Origin: Gordonibacter sp034932485
GTDB taxonomy: Bacteria; Actinomycetota; Coriobacteriia; Coriobacteriales; Eggerthellaceae
DNA length: 64,000 bases
NCBI GenBank assembly: GCA_034932485.1
Contig: JAYFOQ010000021.1
Coordinates: 254,048-318,047, forward strand
Direction of reading: 5' to 3'
Shown: positions 23,821 through 32,654 of the stretch, in pieces
Numbering within the stretch: position 1 is the first letter of the stretch
Layout: each line of letters begins with the position of its first letter
The notes under the pieces: generated by a model
The model's input: only the letters and a program-made list of their open reading frames with translations
Database searches by the model: none
What the model was told of the DNA's origin: nothing
Program-made: the position numbers and the translations under genes

Positions 23821-24903
23821 CTACACCGCCGCTTCCAGTTTCTGTGCGCGGTCAGCCGCCTGCAAAGCAGTGATCAGTTCGCTCAGGCTCGCGCCACCCG
23901 CGCCCAGCAGTACACCATTATAGGTACCGTTATAGCCAATACGATGATCGGTTACCCGGTCTTGAGGGCCGTTGTAAGTACGAATCTTTTCCGAGCGGTC
24001 ACCCGTACCAATCTGACTGCGACGCGCGGCGCCTTCAGCCGCCTGCTGTTCGGCGAGCATTTTGTCATAGAGACGGGCTCGCAAAACAGCCATAGCCGCA
24101 ATCTTATTTTGTAGCTGCGATTTCTGGTCCTGCGACTGCACCACCAAGCCACTTGGTAAATGTGTAATGCGCACGGCCGAATCGGTAGTATTCACACACT
24201 GACCACCCGGACCGCCCGCGCGGTACACATCGATGCGCAGATCGTTCTGATTGATATCAATTTCAACCTCATCGGCCTCAGGTAGAACCGCCACCGTGGC
24301 TGTGGATGTGTGGATACGTCCTTGGCTTTCGGTTTTAGGAACACGCTGCACGCGATGTACACCGCTTTCAAATTTCATAACCGAATACACGCTATCGCCC
24401 TTTACCTTGAACTGCACTTCCTTGAAGCCACCGGCCTCAGAGGCAGACACATCCAACGTCTCGGTCTTCCAACCTTGTTCAGCAGCAAAGCGCTCATACA
24501 TTTTAAATAAATCACCCGCAAAAAGAGCAGCCTCATCGCCGCCAGCTCCGGCACGAATCTCTACGATAATATCCTTGTCGTCAGCCGGGTCTGCCGGAAT
24601 CAGCATAAACTTGATATCCTCTTCAAGCGCAGGCAATCGACTCTCTATCTCAGCAATCTCCTCCTGAGCAAACTCTTTCATATCGGCATCGGAGAGCATC
24701 TCTTTAGCCGCCGCCAAGTCGTCTGCAGCCTGCACGTATTCGCGCGCCTTATTAGCCAACGGACCTTGAATTGCATATTCCTTGGCAAGGCGGTTGTATT
24801 CTTTCTGATCAGCAAGTACAACCGGGTCGCCCATCTTGGCCTGTACATCCTCGTAGGCCTCGATAATCTTCAATAGTTTCTCTCGCATATCCGTTTCTTG
24901 CAT
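23821..24903 (-). CDS. prfA: peptide chain release factor 1
   Basis: Reads UAA and UAG and triggers peptide release on the ribosome. It has a 360-residue RF1 architecture: N-terminal helices, the RAGAGGDEAALFAGDL block, VQRVPKTESQGR with PKT at the codon-recognition tripeptide position, and AGGPGGQCVNTTDSAVR with the GGQ motif that prmC methylates. ATG 24903 has AAGGA 13 nt upstream; an ATG five codons later is an alternative start. It is first in the prfA-prmC pair. Confidence 0.95.
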   Translation of the reverse strand: MQETDMREKLLKIIEAYEDVQAKMGDPVVLADQKEYNRLAKEYAIQGPLANKAREYVQAADDLAAAKEMLSDADMKEFAQEEIAEIESRLPALEEDIKFMLIPADPADDKDIIVEIRAGAGGDEAALFAGDLFKMYERFAAEQGWKTETLDVSASEAGGFKEVQFKVKGDSVYSVMKFESGVHRVQRVPKTESQGRIHTSTATVAVLPEADEVEIDINQNDLRIDVYRAGGPGGQCVNTTDSAVRITHLPSGLVVQSQDQKSQLQNKIAAMAVLRARLYDKMLAEQQAAEGAARRSQIGTGDRSEKIRTYNGPQDRVTDHRIGYNGTYNGVLLGAGGASLSELITALQAADRAQKLEAAV

Positions 24904-24938
24904 GTGCGTGGGTGTCCTTCGTAACGTGGTCTCTATTC

Positions 24939-24962
24939 ACGTCGACGTTGCCGCGTCGACGT
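24939..24962. repeat. 8-bp perfect inverted repeat between trxB and prfA
   Basis: ACGTCGAC and GTCGACGT are separated by 8 bp. No T-run follows on the minus strand. It may be the end signal of trxB or an operator of prfA. Confidence 0.5.
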
Positions 24963-25104
24963 ATCTGCGCTCGTCTTAGCAAAACAAAACAAGCGCCTCA
25001 TTGCGCAACGCTTTATGATACCAGATCGCTGCGTGCTTCACACCATTTTCGCCGCATACGCACACCAGCGTACGTGGGGTTGTAGACAGCACCAAAAAGC
25101 AGCC

Positions 25105-26073
25105 CTAAATGGCCAGGTACTCGGCGGCTTCCTCTGCGGTAATAGCACCGTCGGACACCGCGGTAACCACCTGATGTAAAAACTTCGTACGTACGTCGCC
25201 GGCGGCGTACACGCCAGGAACCTCCGTCACGCCCGTCTCGTCGGCCACCAAATAGCCCGTTTCGTCGGTGCGCAAAGCCCCATCCAAAAACTCGGTGTTA
25301 GGCTGAGTCCCTACGGCCACAAACAAACCCTCTATGGGTATGTTGCGCTCCTCACCTGTCGTGAGTATTTCTACGCGCACTTCAGCAAGTTTACCCTCGT
25401 CGGTCACCAGTTTACGCGGCGTTGCATTCCATACGAACTCTAGGTTCGGAAGGGCTTCAAGACGCTTGTGATAGATGGCGGTAGCACGCAGTTTGTCGCG
25501 ACGATGTACTAAGTACACTTTCTTACAAATACGAGCCAGATAGATAGCATCACCTACGGCCGTATTGCCGCCGCCCACTACCATAACCTCCTTGTCGCGG
25601 AAGAAGTTGCCGTCGCAGGTGGCACAGTAAGACACACCGCGGCCCTGTAGTTCTTCTTCAAGCTCCAGCCCCAACTTACGAGGGCGCGCACCGGTTGCAA
25701 TAATCACGCTCTTGGCACGATACTCACCGAAAGCCGTTTTGAGCACCTTTGGTTCTTGCGTAAAATCTACCGAAGTCACCTCTTCACCCACCGTACGAGC
25801 ACCAAAGCGATCGGCCTGCTGTTTCATGGAGAAAGCAAGCTCAAAACCATTGGTTCCCTCAGGAAACCCTGGGTAGTTTTCCATATGCTCGGTTTGCGCA
25901 AGCTGCCCACCAGCTGAAATACGCTCAAACACAACCGTTTCAAGACCGGCACGGGCACCATATAAAGCTGCGGACAATCCTGCAGGACCTGCGCCAATAA
26001 TAGCTATGTCGATTACACCAGCATCAGCGGCCTTGCATTCCTGCGACGTTTGATTTGTGTTAACTTCTGCCAT
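25105..26073 (-). CDS. trxB: thioredoxin reductase
   Basis: FAD/NADPH enzyme that reduces thioredoxin. The 322-residue protein has the FAD motif IIGAGPAGLSAALYGARAG, the redox-active CATC in VSYCATCDGNFFRDKEV, the NADPH motif VVGGGNTAVGDAIYLA, and the C-terminal GVYAAGDVRTKFLHQVVTA. Start ATG 26073 follows AGGAGG; the frame opens at 26097. An unusual about 20-residue polar N-terminus precedes the FAD motif. trxA is found 3.7 kb away, so the pair is not an operon. Confidence 0.95.
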   Translation of the reverse strand: MAEVNTNQTSQECKAADAGVIDIAIIGAGPAGLSAALYGARAGLETVVFERISAGGQLAQTEHMENYPGFPEGTNGFELAFSMKQQADRFGARTVGEEVTSVDFTQEPKVLKTAFGEYRAKSVIIATGARPRKLGLELEEELQGRGVSYCATCDGNFFRDKEVMVVGGGNTAVGDAIYLARICKKVYLVHRRDKLRATAIYHKRLEALPNLEFVWNATPRKLVTDEGKLAEVRVEILTTGEERNIPIEGLFVAVGTQPNTEFLDGALRTDETGYLVADETGVTEVPGVYAAGDVRTKFLHQVVTAVSDGAITAEEAAEYLAI

Positions 26074-26388
26074 ACGTAAGCCTCCTAGTTGAAGCATTGT
26101 TTGCTTTTTCCAGTATAGACGAGGCTATGCAATTGTTATCAAACCGACACCACTTTACGCCAAATGCGCAGGATTCAGTAGGAAGAACGTCACCCTCTCT
26201 ACCGCTTTTCCACCCATCACATCGAAAACTAACTCGCCAGCAGTCAATAAGCCCTACAACAAAATCAACCAGACCCGCATATACGATAGGCAAACTCGCT
26301 TTAACGCATATGTGACAGTTTTCGTATCATCAACATGTCATCACCCCAACGCCGTACTATAGACAAAATGAAAGAAAGGATACCCGCT
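26074..26388. other. divergent intergenic region trxB/msrAB
   Basis: A 315-bp gap, A+T-rich near trxB. TATACT reading toward trxB lies at about 26114-26119, with TTGATA upstream at a long spacing. Nothing else is recognisable. Confidence 0.35.
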
Positions 26389-27483
26389 ATGAGTAGCACA
26401 AGCCCCGACATCCTCCGCTCTACCCAAAGCGATCTGCACACCATCTATCTTGCTGGCGGATGCTTTTGGGGACTTGAGGCCTTCCTTAGGCGCCTACCTG
26501 GCGTTCGAGACACCGTCGTAGGCTACGCAAATGGGTCAACCAACAACCCGAGTTACCGCGACGTCTGTTCAGGCTCCACCGGATATGCTGAAACTGTAGC
26601 CGTCACCTATGATCGCAATATCCTGCCCACCGACATACTACTAGATGGGTTCTTCGAAGTAGTGGATCCCACAAGCCTGAATCGCCAAGGCAACGACCGC
26701 GGAACACAGTATCGCAGTGGCATCTACTGGGTCGACGAGGCTGATGAAGCAAGCGCAAAAGCAGCACTATTGCGCCAGCAGGCCGCACATACCGTCCCCA
26801 TCATGACAGAAGCCCAACCTCTTCGTAACTTCTTCCCTGCAGAGGACTATCACCAAGATTACTTACAGAAGAATCCCGGAGGATACTGTCACATCAGCTT
26901 GGGAGCAGCTGAAGAATATGCCAGCCGCATCGGACTCGCTGAAGACACCCCCTGCGTACCCACTGACGGCCGATGCGAACAATCAATAATCGACATATCC
27001 GCATTAATACGCGAACATAACTACACGACAACACCCGATAGCGTACTGCGACAAAATCTTACCGATACCCAATACCGCGTTGTGCGAGAAAACGCTACCG
27101 AACATCCCTTTTCCCACCCCTATGACCACACGTTCGAGCCAGGCATTTACGTGGACATCACCACAGGCGAGCCATTGTTCGCCAGTAGCGACAAGTTCGA
27201 TTCAGGTTGTGGATGGCCCGCCTTCTCGAGACCCATCGCGCGTGACATTGTAAAAGAATACCTTGATCGCAGCCACGGTATGGCCCGCACTGAGGTGCGT
27301 AGCCGCACAGGCAACGCGCACCTCGGCCACGTATTCACCGATGGTCCTATCGATACCGGAGGATTACGCTACTGCATTAACGGATCTGCCCTACGCTTCA
27401 TAGCATTAGACCACATGAAAGAGGAAGGATATGGGTACCTGATACCCCTTATCCAACAAAGCTCCTCAGGCAAAATTCACTAA
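26389..27483 (+). CDS. msrAB: bifunctional methionine sulfoxide reductase MsrA-MsrB
   Basis: Repairs both S- and R-methionine sulfoxide with electrons from thioredoxin. The N-terminal MsrA domain has GCFWGLEAFLRRLPGV (Cys25 catalytic) and TQYRSGIYW. The C-terminal MsrB domain has FDSGCGWPAFSRPI, RTGNAHLGHVFTDGP and RYCINGSALRFI with the catalytic Cys. The protein has 364 residues. Start ATG 26389 follows GAAAGGA; in-frame starts at 26335 and 26368 lack a site. No signal peptide, so it is cytoplasmic. It ends with a 4-nt overlap with the converging MATE gene. Confidence 0.94.
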   Translation: MSSTSPDILRSTQSDLHTIYLAGGCFWGLEAFLRRLPGVRDTVVGYANGSTNNPSYRDVCSGSTGYAETVAVTYDRNILPTDILLDGFFEVVDPTSLNRQGNDRGTQYRSGIYWVDEADEASAKAALLRQQAAHTVPIMTEAQPLRNFFPAEDYHQDYLQKNPGGYCHISLGAAEEYASRIGLAEDTPCVPTDGRCEQSIIDISALIREHNYTTTPDSVLRQNLTDTQYRVVRENATEHPFSHPYDHTFEPGIYVDITTGEPLFASSDKFDSGCGWPAFSRPIARDIVKEYLDRSHGMARTEVRSRTGNAHLGHVFTDGPIDTGGLRYCINGSALRFIALDHMKEEGYGYLIPLIQQSSSGKIH

Positions 27484-28826
27484 CACGCCTCCGATGCACG
27501 CTCCGCAACAAGCGACGCTTGCTTATCGCGCGAGCGATGGCGAAAGCGCAAAAGTGCTGCTGCTCCGCAGGCAAGGATCATCTGCACCACCGTCACCGAA
27601 ATCCAGATACCATCCATACCAAAGAACCATCCTAATCCCGTTACAACAAGCACCACCAACACCGCCTCACCATACACGATGGCGCTCGATGCTTGAGCAT
27701 CGTCCACTGCATAAAAATACGAGGTGGAAGCATGCGTAAACCCGTAGGACACGTAAGCTATAGAGAAAATGGGTAGCGCCCATGCAATCAAGCCTGCCGT
27801 AGCTTCCCCCGCACCAAAGAGGAGCGGAATTTGCTCGCGCAGCAAAAACATAGCCAAAAGGCCCACCGCACCCAGGCTGACAGCAATAACGTAATTCGTA
27901 TTTCGGATACGTCGAACCGCATCACTATCACCGGCACCAAAAAACTTACTGATGAGCGGCTGGGATCCATCACCCACACCTTGAATGAGCATCTGGATAA
28001 CGCAGGCTGTGTATGAAACCACCGCATATGCCGCCAATGCCATCTCGCCACCGTAGTTTGCCAGGTTTACGTTAATAGCCACCACCGTGGCTTCGGGTAG
28101 CAAGGTCAATCCGAAAGGCGCCATACCCAAACGCAGAACATGAGATGCAACCTTGATGTCAAAACGCAGGTCAACCCTTGCAATACGATTACGTTTCAGC
28201 AAAAAGAACACTGCCACCAGTACGAAAGCGGCTATCTGAGACAGCACTGTCGCCTCTGCGGCTCCTGCTATACCACGCCCCAACAGTATAACGAACACAA
28301 AGTCCAACACCACATTCATACAACCCGCCAACACCTGCACGACCATAGCGTACACCACGCGTCCTTGATTGCGGATGAGTGGCGTGCAGCCCGTCACGAA
28401 TATCTGAAAGGGAACACCCCATGCGATAACCATAATATAAGAAATTGCTTGATTAAGCGTTTCGCCTCGTCCTCCAAGCAGCGTCAAAATGGGTTCCGCA
28501 AACAACAGCAATGCAGCCATGATGGGAATAGCTGCAAGCAGCAGCATAAGAAACGTCGTACCCACAGCACGGCGCGACTTAGCGTGGTCTCCCGCACCCT
28601 TGGCAATAGATGAGATTACTCCACCACCCATACCAATACCCGTACCTATGGCCATAACCAAGGCAACGAGCGGAAAGGCTACGTTGACTCCCGCCAAACC
28701 CGCATCACCTACCGCATGGCCCACAAAGATGCCATCAACGATACTGTATACGCTTGCCAACGTGAAGGTAAGCATCGTAGGAAGGATGTATTTCAGGTAC
28801 TCTCGCACCATGTTCTTCTTGATCAT
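27480..28826 (-). CDS. MATE family efflux transporter
   Basis: A 448-residue multidrug and toxin extrusion type antiporter with about twelve helices in two similar halves. Landmarks are MLTFTLASVYSIVDGIFVGH, GGGVISSIAKGAGD and NQGRVVYAMVVQVLAGCMNVVLDFVFV. Start ATG 28826 has AAAGG upstream. A MerR-type regulator is divergent and the gene's promoter has the 19-bp spacer dyad typical of MerR control, so expression is probably induced by a ligand of that regulator. Substrate unknown; a cationic drug or redox-active compound is usual for the family. Confidence 0.9.
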   Translation of the reverse strand: MIKKNMVREYLKYILPTMLTFTLASVYSIVDGIFVGHAVGDAGLAGVNVAFPLVALVMAIGTGIGMGGGVISSIAKGAGDHAKSRRAVGTTFLMLLLAAIPIMAALLLFAEPILTLLGGRGETLNQAISYIMVIAWGVPFQIFVTGCTPLIRNQGRVVYAMVVQVLAGCMNVVLDFVFVILLGRGIAGAAEATVLSQIAAFVLVAVFFLLKRNRIARVDLRFDIKVASHVLRLGMAPFGLTLLPEATVVAINVNLANYGGEMALAAYAVVSYTACVIQMLIQGVGDGSQPLISKFFGAGDSDAVRRIRNTNYVIAVSLGAVGLLAMFLLREQIPLLFGAGEATAGLIAWALPIFSIAYVSYGFTHASTSYFYAVDDAQASSAIVYGEAVLVVLVVTGLGWFFGMDGIWISVTVVQMILACGAAALLRFRHRSRDKQASLVAERASEAC

Positions 28827-28869
28827 TTTGTATACCTTTGCTGTATTGCCCCTTATCGTTCAGCATGGT

Positions 28870-28900
28870 ACTCTAAACGTTAAAGTAGCTTTAAGGTAAA
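28870..28900 (-). promoter_or_regulatory. MerR-type promoter of the MATE gene
   Basis: On the minus strand TTTACC (28900-28895) and TAGAGT (28875-28870) are 19 bp apart, and the spacer contains the dyad TTAAAG-CTA-CTTTAA. An overlong 19-bp spacer with a central inverted repeat is the classic MerR-activated promoter. Confidence 0.75.
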
Positions 28901-28950
28901 GATCCGAAACAAAAGCCTACGAGAAATCTCCAAACATAGAGGGAACTTTT

Positions 28951-29700
28951 ATGGAAACGCATCGGCTCTATGACATAAAAGAAGCCGCACACCATTTAGG
29001 GGTAGCGCCTTCCACGCTGCGCTATTGGGAGCAGGAAGGTCTCGTTCGGGCCACGAGGAATCCAGCCAACGATTACCGACGTTACGCACTACACGATCTT
29101 ATCGACATAAGTGAAATTGCGTTTTACCGTAGGCTTGGCGTACCAGTCAAGGAGCTACGTAACTATCGTTCGATGTCGTTAAGCAAACTGGATGCCACTT
29201 TAGACCGTACACAATGCGAGGTAGAGCAGCGTTTGGCCGAACTCAAAAATACCCAAGCGTTTCTCGAGCGTCAACGAGCCTTAAATGCTCAGGCCCTCAA
29301 TTTGCAACGCACAGGAATGCAGCGCAGTACCCCCGCGCCACAGAGCCTGTCTATTATCGATTATGACAACCCCGAGCTCTGGCTTCTGCTTATCAATCAA
29401 CCATGGCGCTACGGCGTAATTATCGAGGCTAGTGCACCAGATAACGTGATGGAGTCTCTTATTGACCTACCGCCCTCTGAGGCAACGCGTTGGGAGCGCA
29501 CGTCGGAATACACTAAAGGATGGGAATGTCTCTTGCGCATCGACCCCGATACGGACGATTCAAACGCATCTGAGCTGTTTGCACAGGCCGCACTCCACGG
29601 CATGCAAGCCTCACGAATCGTGGCTTCATATCTGCTTACTGCCGCAGAATCGGAAGGTGGTCCGCGCTGGGACCATTACCGCGCATGGGTGCTTGACTAG
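28951..29700 (+). CDS. MerR family transcriptional regulator
   Basis: A 249-residue regulator with a MerR winged HTH at residues 5-72 (YDIKEAAHHLGVAPSTLRYWEQEGL, then NDYRRYALHDL), a coiled coil at about 75-125 (QRLAELKNTQAFLERQRAL) and a C-terminal effector region (about 135-249) with LWLLLINQPWRYGV. ATG 28951 follows GAGGG. It is divergent from the MATE gene and the operator lies between them, so it probably activates that efflux pump. The effector region lacks obvious metal-binding cysteines, which argues against metal sensing. Confidence 0.9.
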   Translation: METHRLYDIKEAAHHLGVAPSTLRYWEQEGLVRATRNPANDYRRYALHDLIDISEIAFYRRLGVPVKELRNYRSMSLSKLDATLDRTQCEVEQRLAELKNTQAFLERQRALNAQALNLQRTGMQRSTPAPQSLSIIDYDNPELWLLLINQPWRYGVIIEASAPDNVMESLIDLPPSEATRWERTSEYTKGWECLLRIDPDTDDSNASELFAQAALHGMQASRIVASYLLTAAESEGGPRWDHYRAWVLD

Positions 29701-29709
29701 AACCTAAAA

Positions 29710-29736
29710 GCGCCCCTGTCAAAAGACTAGGGGCGC
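29710..29736. terminator. hairpin terminator between MerR gene and trxA
   Basis: GCGCCCCT and AGGGGCGC pair over 8 bp around an 11-nt loop in the 61-bp gap between converging genes. Confidence 0.7.
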
Positions 29737-29761
29737 CGTACGCAAACCTTGCCTCGTTAAC

Positions 29762-30070
29762 TTATGCAAGCATCGACAAGATATTTTGCTTGGGTTGTGC
29801 ACCAACGGCCTGATTCTTCACCTGGCCATTCTCGAACACGATAAGCGTTGGAACACTCATAACACCATAACGCTGCGCGATATCAGGACTCTGGTCAATA
29901 TCCAGCTTATACACCGCTGCCTTACCAGCCTGCTCTACCGCAATCTCATCAACCGTCGGTGCAAGCATCTTGCACGGACCGCACCATGTAGCAAAAAAGT
30001 CCACCAACACGGGACCCTGCGTGTCAAGCACCTTGGACTGGAAATTTGAAGAAGTAAGTACTTCACTCAT
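29762..30070 (-). CDS. trxA: thioredoxin
   Basis: A 102-residue thioredoxin with the active site FFATWCGPCKM (WCGPC at residues 29-33), the cis-proline VPTLIVF and the final helix. It carries electrons from TrxB to MsrAB and other targets. ATG 30070 follows AAGGAGG; the frame opens at 30088. Single gene. Confidence 0.96.
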   Translation of the reverse strand: MSEVLTSSNFQSKVLDTQGPVLVDFFATWCGPCKMLAPTVDEIAVEQAGKAAVYKLDIDQSPDIAQRYGVMSVPTLIVFENGQVKNQAVGAQPKQNILSMLA

Positions 30071-30273
30071 AAGAACCTCCTTAACCATTCCGGTTGCCTT
30101 CGCAACCTCATACTTAGTTTAATTACATAATACCGTGTTGCTCGCTACACCTTGCGTCGATGCTCCCCAACGGAGCCAATCGTTCCCTAACCGTAACCAC
30201 CGACGAAAAAGCCAACAAAGCGAGTAGTGCTCAAGGTGCCCTATAATGGAATCGAGCATAGAAAGGAATCCCT

Positions 30274-31209
30274 ATGAACCATCGCCTCTTCCCCACCCAC
30301 TCGCATACGACCGTTCCCGATAGGCCCACCCTTACTCAACCCGCCTGGCAGGGGCATAGCACTACGTGCGCCAATCTCGTGCTAGAAGGTGGAGCTATGC
30401 GCGGGCAATTCACTGCAGGCGTGCTCGATTATTTTATGGAAAACTATCTGTTCTGCGAACGCGTTATCGGTGTTTCAGCGGGCGCTCTTTGCGGCTACAA
30501 CTACGTTGCCGGAGATTTAGGACGGTCATGCTATCTCAATGTGAAGTATTGCGACGATTGGCGCTATCTATCCTTAAGAAGCTTCGCCTACACAGGGAAT
30601 GCTTGTGGACGATCTTTCGCATTTGACGAAATACCCAACCACCTCGATCCGTTCAATTACGAAGCATTCAACACCTCTCCTCTTAAACTCGTGGCCGTCT
30701 CAAGCGACCTTAAAACAGGCGAGGCCGACTATCACGAGTTCACGGATGCCTTAGCCGATCTACCCTATCTCATCTCTTCATCATCCATGCCACTGGTAAG
30801 CCAGGTGGTAGAGGTAGATGAAAAGCATCTATTAGACGGTGGTACCTGCGACAGCGTTCCTATAGTTTATTCGTTACTCACCGGCGCAAAAAAACATATC
30901 GTCGTACTTACTCAGGCAGCCGATTACACCAAGAGTCCCGAGAAACTCATGGCGCTGATGCGTCAACGTTACAGCGACTATCCTTACTACATCGACCGAC
31001 TCCAACACCGTCACTATGAATACAACCGCACCTACCGTGCGCTTTCGCGCCTGCACGACGAGGGTCGCATCTTTTTAATCCGCCCGCCCGAGCCAGTAAC
31101 TATATCCAGTATGGAAAAAGACCCGAACAAACTCATGGCACTCTACGAACAGGGATACGCCGAGGCAATGACTCTCTGGCCCGCACTACAGGCATACCTC
31201 GAACGGTAA
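30274..31209 (+). CDS. patatin-like phospholipase
   Basis: A 311-residue serine acylhydrolase. LVLEGGAMRGQFTAGVLDYF (residues 35-54) gives the oxyanion hole, GVSAG (66-70, Ser68) the nucleophile, and DGGTCDSVPI the catalytic Asp. It lacks a signal peptide, so it should act on inner lipids or acyl esters. ATG 30274 follows GAAAGGAA. Substrate unknown; this family also contains YjjU/RssA-like proteins. Confidence 0.88.
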   Translation: MNHRLFPTHSHTTVPDRPTLTQPAWQGHSTTCANLVLEGGAMRGQFTAGVLDYFMENYLFCERVIGVSAGALCGYNYVAGDLGRSCYLNVKYCDDWRYLSLRSFAYTGNACGRSFAFDEIPNHLDPFNYEAFNTSPLKLVAVSSDLKTGEADYHEFTDALADLPYLISSSSMPLVSQVVEVDEKHLLDGGTCDSVPIVYSLLTGAKKHIVVLTQAADYTKSPEKLMALMRQRYSDYPYYIDRLQHRHYEYNRTYRALSRLHDEGRIFLIRPPEPVTISSMEKDPNKLMALYEQGYAEAMTLWPALQAYLER

Positions 31210-31254
31210 CACCTGCGCTATCGTTTAAGCACATCAAAAACAACCAAAATGCAG

Positions 31255-31294
31255 CCAGGTAACAACAAACCCTCGAAGGGTTGTCGTTACCTGG
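31255..31294. terminator. long hairpin between patatin and potassium channel genes
   Basis: CCAGGTAAC and GTTACCTGG and their inner extensions down to CCCT-CGA-AGGG form a stem of about 17 bp with one mismatch and one bulge, in the 108-bp gap between converging genes. Confidence 0.7.
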
Positions 31295-31317
31295 CACAAG
31301 GATCGACAATCCCTTTT

Positions 31318-32193
31318 TCACTCGGGATTATCAACCATCTCATCATCGTTATTTTCGTTGTCCTGACTTACTCCTTTTGCCTCACGCAACCGTTCCCGCG
31401 CCTCGGCATCCTGAGCGCGAAACTCAGACACAAAGCCCGCCGAGAAGATACCTGCAGGAATAGCTACCACACCAATAGACAACAGCATAGTCATAAATCC
31501 CACAAACCGTCCCAAGCCCGTTATGGGTACCAAATCGCCATAGCCTGTCGTGGTGATCGTAGTCATAGCCCAATACATACCAGTAAATACACTGTCAAAC
31601 TTTTCGGGTTGTACCGGATTTTCTATTTCATACATCAACACACTTGCGGTTACGGTAAGCAAAGCAAGCACGGTAAGGGCCGCCACAATCTCTCGACTAC
31701 GCTTTTGAAACACTCGCGAGATCGATTTCAGTCCTCGCATATAGCGAGATATCTTTACCAGACGTATCAAGCGAATAATGCGAGCAGCGTTAAGCGCCGC
31801 AGAAGGCATCGGCACCAGCAGCACCAACAAACCGGGCAAAAACGACAGCAGGTCAATAATACCCATGAGCGAAAGCATATAGCGAATGCGTGCCGCAGCG
31901 GGCTTGCGGTTCGGATGCACTAGATCGGCCACCCACAAACGCGCAGCATACTCCAAAGCAAAGCACACGCTGGATACCAGGCCAAACATCGTCATTGCCG
32001 CGGTGGCACGCTCAGGTATATCGGGCTGGGTCTCTGCGAATACAAGCACCGCATTGAGCACGATTAGAACGAATAGCCCCGTACCCACTATTCGTGCGAC
32101 CGGCCCAGCAAGCCTCAGGTCTTCCAAGGCATAATACGTCTGTCGCTTATATGTTGAGGCTCGCTCAAGTCTTTCATTTGCTACCGGGAGCAT
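31318..32193 (-). CDS. voltage-gated-type potassium channel
   Basis: A 291-residue six-helix channel. The selectivity filter TTTGYGD is at residues 214-220. The S4-like helix ARIIRLIRLVKISRYMRGLKS (137-157) carries five or more regularly spaced arginines and lysines, so a voltage sensor is likely. Cytoplasmic ends are short and charged, with no RCK domain. ATG 32193 follows AGAGGACCTC. The YbjQ gene lies 9 bp upstream on the same strand, so the two probably form an operon. Confidence 0.9.
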   Translation of the reverse strand: MLPVANERLERASTYKRQTYYALEDLRLAGPVARIVGTGLFVLIVLNAVLVFAETQPDIPERATAAMTMFGLVSSVCFALEYAARLWVADLVHPNRKPAAARIRYMLSLMGIIDLLSFLPGLLVLLVPMPSAALNAARIIRLIRLVKISRYMRGLKSISRVFQKRSREIVAALTVLALLTVTASVLMYEIENPVQPEKFDSVFTGMYWAMTTITTTGYGDLVPITGLGRFVGFMTMLLSIGVVAIPAGIFSAGFVSEFRAQDAEARERLREAKGVSQDNENNDDEMVDNPE

Positions 32194-32202
32194 AGAGGTC
32201 CT

Positions 32203-32526
32203 CTATGCCTGATCGAGTGTCACGGCCGTACCTGATGCGGTAACCATAAGCATATTACCTTGGCCCAGCACCTCGTAATCTAAATCTACGCCAATTACTG
32301 CATGGGCCCCCAATGAGGTAGCGCGCTGTTCCAGTTCGTGCAAAGCCCCACTACGCGCCTCAGCAAGTTCGTCTTCGTAGCCCTGGCTGCGTCCACCCAC
32401 GATATTACGAATACCCGCTCCGAAATCGCGCATAAAATTCACGCCAGTAACTACTTCGCCGAACACAACGCCGTAATAACCAGAAACGCGATATCCCTCA
32501 ACAGAGGGTGTGGTCGTTATAATCAT
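32203..32526 (-). CDS. YbjQ family (DUF74) protein
   Basis: A 107-residue YbjQ-type protein: MIITTTPSVEGYRVSGYYGVV, GVNFMRDFGAGIRNIVGGRSQGYE and LGAHAVIGVDLDYEVLG. The fold makes pentameric rings and the family is annotated as heavy-metal-binding-like, with no firm biochemical role. Start ATG 32526 follows GAAAGGAA; the frame opens at 32580. It precedes the potassium channel gene. Confidence 0.9.
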   Translation of the reverse strand: MIITTTPSVEGYRVSGYYGVVFGEVVTGVNFMRDFGAGIRNIVGGRSQGYEDELAEARSGALHELEQRATSLGAHAVIGVDLDYEVLGQGNMLMVTASGTAVTLDQA

Positions 32527-32654
32527 TGATTTCCTTTCTCGATAACGCACCTGAAACAAGATGCCTGTTCTCGTAAGCATACCACGACCTTGCCATTAAT
32601 CATTGCGCTACAATGGATAGGCTACCCGCATCCACCTTATTCGAGAGGCACCGT

